The notes below the pieces were generated by a model. It had not been told where the DNA came from and ran no database searches. It saw only the letters and a program-made list of their open reading frames with translations. A program made the translations under genes and the position numbers. A stretch of DNA of 43,808 nucleotides from Silene noctiflora (Eukaryota > Streptophyta > Magnoliopsida > Caryophyllales > Caryophyllaceae). Location of the stretch: assembly GCA_009801015.1 (NCBI GenBank), contig VHZZ01005761.1:20689-64496 (forward strand), given 5' to 3'. Shown piece by piece: positions 1 to 9,587 of the stretch. The number at the start of each line of letters is the position of its first letter. Within the stretch, counting starts at the first letter, position 1.

Positions 1-1167
1 GAAACAGGCCCTTTGGCTCCTATTTCCTCGATTTCCGCGCCAATTCCTGCAAGGCGAGACAGGTAGTCATAGTACGGGAAATAGGGGGACAAAATTCACA
101 TAAGGGGATACAAATCCGCGCAAATCGGGCCAAAAATAGGAAGACAAGAATAAGGAAAGAGGACTAAATCGTGTACTTATCAGTTGTGCATACCTAATGA
201 GAGTTGAATTGGCCAAGAACTTACAGAAGACTCCCAGCCGGCACGGTCACCGGCGGCCGGGTCACCGGCTGGGGCCACCTGAAGACGAGTTTGAAGCCCA
301 TTTATATTTTTGACCCATTTTTGTAACAAACTGTAAATACCCCCTCTCCTTAATTCATTGGACACACTACCATAGATTATTAAACCCTAGCTTAATCATT
401 TCAACTTTCCTTAATCAAAACTTAACCTTTCCTTAATTAATCATTAATTAGTCTTCAAATTAGCTTAGTTCTAATACTTGTTTATTAGTTTGCAATTGGA
501 TATTGGGTTGTAATCGAAGATATTGAAGAATCTCTTTGATAATTAATCCAAAGTTTGAAGCTTTACATTTTATTTGGTATAATTCTCTTCTCTTTTTAGT
601 TCATTAATCATTTGCTTACACTTTACTTTCATTTGTACTTATTGTCTTAAATTATATGTCTATTGTTTCATTTGTGTTGTTCGCTTCAATTATTTGGATT
701 TATCTTACCATGAGTGAGTAGTTCCCTTCTAGGGTTTGGGGGGGACCTAAGTGGGGTTTAGCTATGGTTATGGGTTGTTGATATTTGGTTTATGGGTGGA
801 AACGTTTAGCTTTTGTGAGCATGCATAGAAGGTGTTTGATGAATTGTGTATATGAAAGTTCATGCTTTTCTTCAACTTATGCTTGGTATCTTTATGAATA
901 GGGATGCTTGATAGTATGCTTACAATGAGTTTGGATGCTTTGTGACGACTTTGTGTCCTTCTTTAGGGGAAGCTAAGAGTTTAGTCTTTCATTCCTAAGC
1001 TAGATAACACCCTTGACCACTTGACACCTTTACCTAGTTTACCTTGCCTAGGGGAATCCAATGACGCTAGCTTCAATCAATTGTTTACATATAATCTTGC
1101 TTGCCTTGCTTTAACTTACTCTAGTTGTTAGTAAAACTCTCATCTTCATATTTATTTGACTAAACTT
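1..1167 (+). mobile_element. LTR-retrotransposon-derived segment, truncated by window edge
   Basis: No coding region is supported here. The segment carries a GC-rich cluster near 236-270 with two GTCACCGG units inside an inverted AGCCGG/CCGGCT pair. AT-rich leader-like sequence follows, with an ATGAGTGAGTAG motif near 711. The same motif recurs near 2250 in the next segment, at a similar distance downstream of its own GC-rich palindromes. This shared order suggests the R/U5 part of an LTR. Neither the left end nor an internal domain is visible, so the family assignment is inference. Confidence 0.45.
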
Positions 1168-3039
1168 TGATAAGTCTATTTTATATATGATTTTACCCCA
1201 TATTTTAGCTCGGTTTTATATGCTATTTGCACTATTTCTAACGATTATTTGAATTAATATCGTGTTCTAGTTGTTTTGCATGCGTTTAATGTGTTTTGTA
1301 AAAAATGTAGCTTTTATTAGTTAATGACGAAAAGAGCAAATATTGAGACACAATGCTAAGTGGAAATTGAATTGGATCATGCATGGCCATGCAAGCTCAA
1401 GTCATGTAAGAAATAATCAAATGGTGAAAAAATGGCCCAATTAATCAAGAAAGCAAAATGTAAATAAATGAGAAGTATAGCCTATAAAAGAAGTCCAAGC
1501 AATTAATGTGGAAATGCAACATTGGATTATAAGTTTATTCCACACAAGAAGCATTTACTGGGTGATTAAAGACGCATCAAATGATAAACATTGGATTCTA
1601 TGGTATGGCCATTTAAAGCCATTAATCCGGATTCATGCGACCCCGATCGGGGTGGCCTGTCCCCGATCGGGGTTGGGTAGATTTAGTGCATTGGATTTTT
1701 TTAGGGTTGTTTACGTTATGAAGTCTAAGCTACTATATAAGGAGGGCTAGCCCCGACCTTAGAATTATCCCATTCTACACATTTTACATTTCCATAACTT
1801 ATTCTTACACTTCTTATATTCTCTAAATTCTCTTGTATTTTCTCATAGTTTTAGCATTTCCAAACATTACATTAGTTACATTTTGTAATTCAATCATCAA
1901 ACTTTCAATACCATTCAAGTTCAAGTTCTACATTTGCTTTTCTTGGGTAATTTACTTTCGTTTCTAGTTTTGCATTATTGTTTTCATTAGTTAGTTTATT
2001 TAGTTATTCTATTTCATTTAGTTATTTAGTTATCATTTAGTTAATAGATTTCCATTTTCATTTTAGTAATCAAAGTTACATACAATTTACATTTTACATT
2101 TCTTTTATCATAAGCATTATAGTTTATCATTTTATTCATAGCATTTAGTTTATTACATCTTCACATTTTCTTTATTTCCCTTTTAATTTTTATAACCATT
2201 TCATTATGTTCATGCATTTTATTACATATTTAGTTTTCATTTCTTATAACATGAGTGAGTAGATTTTTATTGTCTCGGGAATAAGGGAAGCCGTACATTA
2301 ATAATTGTATAGCATGTTAGATTAACATGTTTTAATATTGCATATTTGCTTCTACACTTGCTTGCTTTGTAATGTTAATCTTAGTTAATTGATCACATTC
2401 TAGGATTAAATTTGTTATATAATCTATAAGTCGAGAGACACGGGTTCGTATTAAACTAAGCATGTTATAGTAGATCGACCTAGCCATAGTGAAAGCTCGT
2501 TAGGATCCGATTTAAGGCTTGACACTAATATTGAGAGATGGGTGTCTCTAGGCCTAGGCATTTATCTTTATTTGCATGATTAATTTAATATGTTATGTTT
2601 TATTATGCATGTGTGACCCGAAACCCCTATACTATCTTTACTTATATTTGTTAATATCATCTTATTTACAATTGCTTTGCTTTATTTATTTACAATTGCT
2701 ATTTTATTTACTTGTTTATTTTACTATCTTGTTTTACCAACCCAAAAACAAAAATATAACCCGTTCCCGATAAATTCATAACAACTAATAAAACTACCGT
2801 TTCTATGTAAATTCAACCCCTACGTACTACATTCATTTCTGCCACGTTTAGGGATTTATTTTTTATAGGTGTGTGATCGCCTCATCAAACTTAGACATGA
2901 ACAAACTAAGTGTAAACCTCCGCTATCCTTGACATCCTTATTATACTATTTAATTTGGGTATTTATAAATTGTTTTTACCCGGGAATTGACGACAAATCT
3001 CGGGGTCAAGTACAAAGGCACAACATTAATGAAGGATTC
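1168..3039 (+). mobile_element. LTR-like retrotransposon segment with paired palindromes and TATA box
   Basis: The segment begins TGATAAGTC at 1168 and has no supportable ORF. Two identical perfect palindromes CCCCGATCGGGG lie at 1641-1652 and 1661-1672, followed by a TATA box at 1734-1740 and a long AT-rich leader with ATGAGTGAGTAG near 2250. A possible ATCA terminus sits at 2884-2887. The order fits a U3 promoter followed by R/U5. I could not fix the 3' boundary or find a primer binding site. The minus-strand LTR at 3040 appears to abut or interrupt this segment. Confidence 0.45.
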
Positions 3040-4353
3040 TGATAGGCTAATCGTATACCTACCAAAGATATAATAACCAACTTGTCACTAACTAATATAG
3101 CTAGAGAAGTCGGAATCGTATCCACAGGGAGATAATTGCGTTCTATTTGCTAAATCTAAGTCTGTCTAAGTAATTGAATTGGGATTTGTTTTGATTGTTT
3201 CAACCAAACTAAAACAGATTAAGGGAAAGAAAAAATAAGAGTATAAAAAGATTGAAATAAAAGGGTTTAACAGATAAAGAAAGATGACTAGGATTGTCGG
3301 TTCACCATGGTCTATTAACGGTCCAATCTAGTGTCAAAGATCAGCATGAGAATGGTCCAAAGGGTAGTGAATATGTCCTCTCGGACCGCTATTCGCCCTA
3401 AAATATTACTAATATGCTCTCGCCCTAATTAGCAAATTCTATCGTTCGCAACAGATCTAGCCCCTTTCCAATCTTTTGATCTAGGTCAGAGTTTACCAAA
3501 ACAGTTAATCAATTACGTAGACTTAACCAATTAAAGGAAATTGAAAGCAACGATTAACGATTCAAACACATAACCAAGCCGGACCTAATATTTTAATTAA
3601 AACCACATTAAAACCATGGCTCCCCTAAATCCTAGCGTAAGGGATTTAGCTATGCATAATTAAATTAATAAAAGCAATAATAAAGAGATTGGCTATTGAA
3701 ATTGAATATAAAGCAATAACAATTAAACATAAAGTTAAAGCTAAAGAGGGAATAGGGAGAAACTATTAAAAACTAGAAGAATTAAATGAAGAATAAAAGG
3801 GAAATTTGATTACCGAATAAGAGAGTCAAATGGGAAAGATTACAAAACTCAGATCTCAAAAGTTCCAAGGCCAAAAGTAACGTAAGGAAGTTTTTAGCTA
3901 AAATATTTGATAACCTAAGCTGATTAGTCGTCTTCTCTTAAATAATAAGAGAAAACGATGCTTAAAGCTAATAGGCCGAGTTAAACAAATCCAAAAAACT
4001 CGCCTAATTACTAACAGTAGTCGATCGACCAACAGTAACAGTCGATCGACTAAACGTGCTATAAAACCAGTCGATCGACTGGAACAATAGAACAACAGCA
4101 CAAAAACGTCTTCTACTCTTGTCCACACGCTTCCCGAGGTGACGATTTCCGAGCTCCACTCTACCAAGGATGGAAGTGCATTCCTGATGTCGGGTTTCGG
4201 CTTGTTTACGCACACTTGAGTCAAAATCTGCATTGAATACAAGATAAATCAAAGTAGTTCGTTCGTAGGGAAAATAGTAGCTATTCGCTACTAAAAAAAC
4301 ATAGAAATGCGTGCCAAAACAGTATAAAAAGTATATGGGAAATGCACGCATCA
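3040..4353 (-). mobile_element. LTR of a retrotransposon, minus strand, with adjacent polypurine tract
   Basis: Read on the minus strand, the element starts TGATGCGTGC at 4353 and ends CCTATCA at 3040, so it has the TGAT...ATCA ends of an LTR. Immediately 5' of it on that strand (plus 4354-4372) is a purine-rich tract containing GGTTTGGGGAGG. This is the expected polypurine tract before a 3' LTR. Three copies of a 12-bp motif, AGTCGATCGACT or a one-base variant, lie at 4019-4030, 4040-4051 and 4069-4080. A reverse transcriptase or integrase domain is not visible, so the clade is not assigned. Confidence 0.65.
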
Positions 4354-4664
4354 AACCTCCCCAAACCAGACCTTTGCTTGTCCAGAAGCAAGCAACCAAC
4401 ATGAAACGCGAAGGGAACTTAATGGAACGAGTTTCATTCTCAAAGCTAGCTACAAATTGTTGCGCCTAAACCATTTAATGCAACAAATCAACACTATAGT
4501 AATAGCCAAATGCAAATGAGTTAAATCAATGTTTTTAAAGTTGCTAAACTGTCGACCTTGCAAGACTTGTACATATACCTTTTTTTTTTTTTTTTTAACA
4601 TTTTATTTTTCTTCCTTTCCAGGTTATTACACGAGTGCTATTCATATGAGGTGGGATGAGGACT
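4354..4664 (-). mobile_element. Remnant of retrotransposon internal region next to the LTR
   Basis: This stretch lies on the internal side of the minus-strand LTR and starts with the polypurine tract. It contains a 16-base T run near 4580 and no usable ORF. It is probably the 3' untranslated internal sequence of the element whose LTR is at 3040-4353. It is cut off where the inverted-repeat element at about 4668 begins. Confidence 0.4.
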
Positions 4665-4831
4665 TAAGGTGGGGAGCAAAACCGTATACCCGATACGGTT
4701 TTTAAAACCATATCGGATATCTGGTTTTCAAAATATCATTTTTGAGTATCCTTATCCGATACGTATTTTCCGTATATTCAGAAACCATCGGGTTTTTAGT
4801 TCAATTTGTGTAATTTTATGTCTTACTTTTA

Positions 4832-4919
4832 CTCCCTCGTCCCAATCATTTGTTTGTCTTTGATTAAAATATTTGTCACAAAGAATAAAAAAAGGCAAAC
4901 AAATGACTGTCAGAGTGAG
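4832..4919. mobile_element. Short Stowaway-type MITE (88 bp)
   Basis: The left arm, CTCCCTCGTCCCAATCATTT, is matched by an inverted right arm ending in GAGTGAG, with the shared core CATTTGTTTG followed by TCTTT or CCTTT. TA dinucleotides flank both ends (4830-4831 and 4920-4921), as expected for Tc1/mariner-derived Stowaway MITEs. The arms make up most of the element, so it would fold into a hairpin. A fragment of the same family lies in the VPS13 gene at 12756-12792. Confidence 0.75.
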
Positions 4920-4973
4920 TATTTTTTTTTTTGTAATTTTATGATTTTTCTTAATAATTTATAAGAGTATAAA

Positions 4974-6648
4974 TGTAATACCTTGAGTTTTAGGAAGCAC
5001 TTGGCCGAGTAAGGGAGTGTACTCAACCGAGTGGTCGTTACTCGACCGAGTGTGTTCTGGATTTGTCTGATTAGGTGACACTCGGCCGAGTGCTCCGATT
5101 CAGACCCATAACTGCGAGATCTGGTTCCGTGTTTCAGAATAGGACTATATAATGCCGTGTGTAATGTTTTGCCTCCCTCTATGAACCTTAAAACACTCTC
5201 TAAACCCCTCTCTAACTCTCTATAAACATATCCTATCATCTTTCAAGGGGATTTAGCTTGGGATTTAAGGATCCAACATTATCTTTCATCTTTCATTACC
5301 AATTTCATCTTGCGAGTCTTAATTTATTCTCTTTATCTTTTCAATTGTTACCCTAACCCTAGAAATTGGGGGAAGTATTAAATAGGGAATTGGGTAATTA
5401 GATAGTTGTAATAAGGGATTGTATATATTATTTTGCTGTAGGACATGAATGTGATATGAATTACTTGGTTAATTATAGGGGAAGACTTGATGGAAGAGGA
5501 ATTCTAACAAGTTGCTTGCTTTATGAGAGTTTGCAAAAAGGTAGGATTTTTCGTACTCGATTTCAATAATATGGATGTTTACATATGTTATAATTGTTGG
5601 AAATGCATTATAACACGATAATTGGTAATTGTTGTTAGTCTCATATTATTGTTGGAATTGCATTATAACATAATAATGGGTAATTGTTGTTAGTCTCATA
5701 TCATTGTTGGAATTGCATTATAACATGATAATGAGTACTTGTTATTGGTCTCATATTAATGTTAGAATTGCACTATAACATGGTAATGAGAAATTGTGTC
5801 TTAAAGACTTGGAGTAATTGTGAGTACATGTATTCATGGCATATTGGAGATTCATGTTTAATGTGAAAGTGGAATGCTTTGCATATTATGATGCATATTG
5901 GTTACATGTGGTTGTTGGTGGATAATTGGTGGAGTTGTGTTTGTGTTGAGGAGACGTGACGCGGTTCGGGAGATCGTCTCACGCCCGAGTCTCTTCTTCC
6001 CACCTCAAGGAGGACGTGCACGTTTATGATTTGAGGAGGGGAGATTCGGGTGGTGTCAGCTATCTGGCAGGGGTTCGGTTAGCGCCCGGGCTTTGTACTC
6101 CGTGTGCGTCACGAGTACCTTTTCGGATTGCAGATCTTGCTGTTGGTGACGGTGTTGTGATGTCATCACCGGGTTGAGGTGGATGTGGGATTGTGGTTGG
6201 AGGAGACTCGTGATTCATGTGTATCTCATTCATTGTATTGCACTGCGTTCATATAATGTCAAGAGTGTTCATATTATTGAAAATGATGTGTGTTGGCTCT
6301 ATGTAACTGTCACATTCTTTAATTGTGGTGGCCTACGATGATTCATATAACATTTCCGGTTATATGGGGAGCAGTGGATTACATGTCTGGATTTGATGAC
6401 GATCGAGATATGGGCCGAGGCATTGACATTCGGAGTTGAGCCGAGTAGTCATATGTTAGTCGATATAGACTTCATTAGAACGGTTGTAATAGTTTGAGAC
6501 ATTGTACTTTGTATAATTCATTTTATGTAATTCATTAAACATTGACTTTAATAAATGTTACATAATTGGGGTTTTGGTGCACTACCTCAGGGAAACCGAT
6601 ATGGTAGCACTCTCGATTACCTCGGCCGAGTAAGAGGGGGTGTTACTA
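4974..6648 (+). mobile_element. Solo-LTR-like insertion with TCGGCCGA palindromes
   Basis: The segment begins TGTAATACC and ends GGTGTTACTA, a near-inverted pair typical of Ty3/gypsy LTRs that start TGTAACACCC. Motifs of the ACTCGGCCGAGT type lie at 4999-5010, 5021-5032, 5040-5051, 5080-5091 and 6620-6631. A TATA box (CTATATAA) is at 5145-5152, 54 bp after the fourth copy. There is no internal coding region and no partner LTR, so a solo LTR is the simplest reading. Exact 5-bp target duplications were not found. Similar TTATAAGAGTA sequence lies on both sides, at about 4958 and 6657. Confidence 0.6.
5085..5155 (+). promoter_or_regulatory. Putative LTR promoter (palindrome plus TATA box)
   Basis: A perfect palindrome (5080-5091) lies upstream of CTATATAA at 5145-5152. 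Pyrimidine-rich leader sequence (CTCTCTAAACCCCTCTC) follows from about 5197. The layout resembles the core promoter of a plant LTR retrotransposon. Activity is unknown. Confidence 0.4.
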
Positions 6649-6918
6649 TCAAATAGTTATAAGAGTAAATAACTTGAAAATGTATATAGTAATAAGACCG
6701 AGTCACGAATATACTCGATGTTTCGCGGTCTCATGATTTTATTTTAATACTTTTTATTAAAAAAAGGAAACGTATCGGAAATCGTATACCCGATTTCAAA
6801 TTTTGCCGATATGTATATACGGAAATACGACCGCATATACGAAAATTTGTATAATTGAAACCATATACCGTATCACATACGTATAATAAAACCATATCAT
6901 ATAGTTTTGCTCACCCCT

Positions 6919-8240
6919 ATATGGGGTCGTAGGTAGGTGAGGGTGGTAGTTTGATGGTGGTTGTATGGGGATAGTGAATACGTGACGACAATGGTGGGCA
7001 GTGATTTGACGATGGATGGCTTGGTGGTGTTGCGGTGGTGAGTGAGTGGATGGAAATAGGGATGAGGGAAGGTTTCACCAGGGCAAGGGTTTTTATTAGG
7101 TCATCAAACCTCTTGCTCAAAAATGTGTTTTGAAAGCAAATATAAACTTTAAGCTCTGTCGAGGGATATAAATAAAGTGTAATTTTAATGGTAAAGTGAA
7201 TAATGAAGATACTCAAAATGATAAGGCTTATTCACTTACTTTTGTACTCCGTACACGAAATAACCTTTTATTATAAAGTTAAATCGTTAAAAACTCCCTT
7301 ATAAAATCCAGTTTTTGAAACCTAATTCCTTATTATAAAATTTGTATAACTTACCACCACCAAAATAGTTTATGTTATAAAATTAATACCTTAAATATAT
7401 CCAACCAAAATAAATAAACAAATGACCGAAATATCCCTGTGATAACTCAACCCTTTCTCAACATTCCCAAAACAAGTACCATTATCATCATCATACTCAA
7501 CCCACCTCCACCACAATTGTCATCCACCTAGACATCAATCATCATCGTCGAACGACCCATCATCATCAATCGCTGCTTCAGTGCTCAATACCATCGTTAC
7601 CATCCATCATCTTCAACTATCTCCTAACACCGCCACCACCATTCTATCACCATAGACCACCGTCAATCAGGATCACTACTAGCCACGACTTACTAATCCT
7701 TCTCATAACCAACGAAACCTCATAACATTAACAGTTATGGTTGTTTTAAGGGTTGAGAGCAAGGATGGAGGCAAGCAAAATTTGGAAATGGTGGTGACCG
7801 CACAAGTCATATTGGAATCGAGGAGGTATGAGAAGCAGCTTGTGAGGGATCGATGGTTGAAAAATCAAGGTGGAGAGTGTGAAGACTATGTCCGCAGAGG
7901 CAAGATGGTGAGGGGGTCCCCAAAGAGGTGCGAGAGTTGAAGGTCATGTCTAGAGAAGTGCAGTGGTGAGCGACGTGGTTGAAGAGGTGAGATAGTGGGC
8001 GGGTGGCCAGTTACTGGCCTTAAGAGGTGATGGGCAGTATGGCTGGTGATGGTATGACGGGTGGATGTGGAGTTAAATACAAATAAGGGCAAACAAGAAA
8101 AAAACAAATATTTGAAAGTAGTATTTCATAATTGAAAAGAATATTCCATAATTGATGCAAGACATATATTTTTTTTTTACCGAGTTCACAAGATGGTGTT
8201 AAAATTTGATCAAATTTATTTTGAATGACATTAAATAAAT
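6919..8240. other. Intergenic, no gene recognised; GTGG/CCACC-rich patches
   Basis: I find no gene here. Sequence near 6930-7060 is rich in GGTGG, and 7480-7660 is rich in CCACC and ATCATC, resembling the interior of the Mutator-type MITEs found nearby. Short open frames in this stretch lack recognisable domains. It may contain decayed inverted-repeat elements, but I could not pair ends convincingly. Confidence 0.4.
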
Positions 8241-9005
8241 GGGACGTACTTTTTCACATACGGATTTTACTCTTCCACATACGGATTTTACAATTTTACC
8301 CTTATCATATTTTTCTTTGCTCACCAATTCATTTTTTTCTCCCTTCCCACATCTCCCTTAACCCTCCAACACCACCTCTATTCAACACCCCTTGCTCCGT
8401 TAGTACAGTCGTCGGTTGATGCTTCTCCGGCCGACCTCGCTACGGTCAACCTCTTGCTCCATGAATGTTAACAATACATGTAACCTTGTATAAATGGAAA
8501 TTAAACAAGGAGATTAAAGGTGTTTGATTTAGCAACAGATTAAAGAAAAACAAATTCTGCGTATTGCACATATTGCTTACAACATCACATAATACATATT
8601 GATAATAGTACAAATGCTTAATCATAGTATTGGGCAACACTAAACGGTATACTTCAAGTGTTGTATGGTCTGAACAATGACGAAGTAAAAGCACGGAGGA
8701 AGAGTAAAAAGCAAACATTACTTCGTAATCGATAAACAATGAAACAATAATTTCACTCATTGATAAACCCTAATAATTTGAAAAAAATATTAATAATTGT
8801 TAATCAACAAAATCAATTCACTAATTGGTTTATTATAAATTTATAATCCATTGTTCAAGTTTATGGAGCAATTAGATTCGATTTTAGGGAAAAAGACATT
8901 TATAAAAGTTAATTTGATTAGATTTAGGTAAAAGGGTATTATACGGAAAATTTATGAAAAATTGTATGTGAAAGAGTAAAATCCGTATGTAAAAAAGTAA
9001 TTCCG
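8241..9005. mobile_element. Mutator-type MITE (765 bp) with perfect 9-bp TSD
   Basis: Terminal inverted repeats pair GGGACGTACTTTTTCACAT from 8241 with CGGAATTACTTTTTTACAT read inward from 9005. Both continue as ACGGATTTTACTCTT and CACATAC. The flanking 9-mer TAAATAAAT is identical at 8232-8240 and 9006-9014, the target-site size of Mutator-like elements. No transposase is encoded, so it is non-autonomous. Its ends resemble those of the element at 25077-25743. The right end is about 580 bp upstream of the VPS13 start codon. Confidence 0.8.
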
Positions 9006-9014
9006 TAAATAAAT

Positions 9015-9360
9015 GCTTAAAAACTTATAAGCAAAAGCATCAACTAATTCTTGTTATACTTCTGAAATTAACCCATTTTTTCTTGTAAATCCATAAAATT
9101 TTAAAAAATAAAAATCTAGTGCACAAAGAAGATCAAAACTGACACAAAAAGGAGGCAACACTTGTCAGGACCTAAGAACTTGAACTCAGCTTTGGAGCGT
9201 AAAGCTAGCAACACAGATCAATTGAAACGCCACGAATTATTTTTCCCGAGAAAAAAAAGGAAAAATCAAGAACAACACGAACACACATACACTCCAAAAC
9301 GAACCGAACTTCTCGTAACAAGGTAAAAAAACAAAAAAAAAAAGCATCACCTGAGAAATC
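9015..9360 (+). other. Upstream flank of the VPS13 gene
   Basis: This AT-rich sequence separates the Mutator-type MITE from the presumed 5' UTR. I see no ORF and no strong TATA box. It is the likely distal promoter only because of its position. Confidence 0.3.
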
Positions 9361-9587
9361 TTCGTGTGCAACACCATTTCAACACGTTGCCCCGTATTTC
9401 CTCACTCTCTATGCATTTTTTTCTCTCTTTTCCCCATTTTCTCTCTAATTCGTACTAACAGTTAGGGTTTGTTCTTGTAAATTCGTCTCTGACGATTTTT
9501 GTTGCTGTAAATTTACGACATTTTTCGTTTTTTGATCGGCGACGTTGATTTTGATTTTTGTTGAAGGTTGCGGCGATCAAAATCATC
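9361..9587 (+). promoter_or_regulatory. Presumed core promoter and 5' UTR of the VPS13-like gene
   Basis: The stretch contains a pyrimidine-rich patch (TTCTCTCTTTTCCCC, about 9420-9434) and a telobox-like TTAGGGTTT at 9472-9480. Both are common near plant transcription starts of broadly expressed genes. The start codon at 9588 follows AATCATC. No TATA box is evident, which would fit a pyrimidine-patch promoter. The transcription start is not resolved, and a 5' UTR intron cannot be excluded. Confidence 0.4.

Larger units (their letters stand above)
4668..6918. mobile_element. hAT-like MITE split by a solo-LTR-like insertion
   Basis: The left end (GGTGGGGAGCAAAACCGTAT, from about 4668) is an imperfect inverted copy of the right end, which reads GGGGTGAGCAAAACTATAT on the minus strand from about 6918. 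Both arms continue with related CGTATACCCGAT-type sequence. The GGGTGAGCAAAA end resembles plant hAT-type MITEs, which is family knowledge from memory. I could not confirm an 8-bp target duplication. Without the LTR insertion at 4974-6648 the element would be about 575 bp. It also contains a small Stowaway MITE. Confidence 0.55.

Noticed and set aside
3898..4402. Overlapping minus-strand frames of 114 and 132 codons
   Set aside because: They cross the LTR end and palindromes at 3040-4353, and the translations look random.
1641..5091. CRISPR-like array suggested by repeated palindromes
   Set aside because: The repeats are only 12 bp, differ between clusters and have irregular spacing. The region is plant LTR sequence.
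5956..6177. Open frame of 73 codons on the plus strand
   Set aside because: It lies inside the solo-LTR-like insertion, shows no domain and has no splice or promoter context of its own.
7480..8107. CCACC/ATC-rich sequence with short frames, possibly a gene fragment
   Set aside because: No domain, no conserved start or splice sites. The composition resembles MITE interiors nearby.
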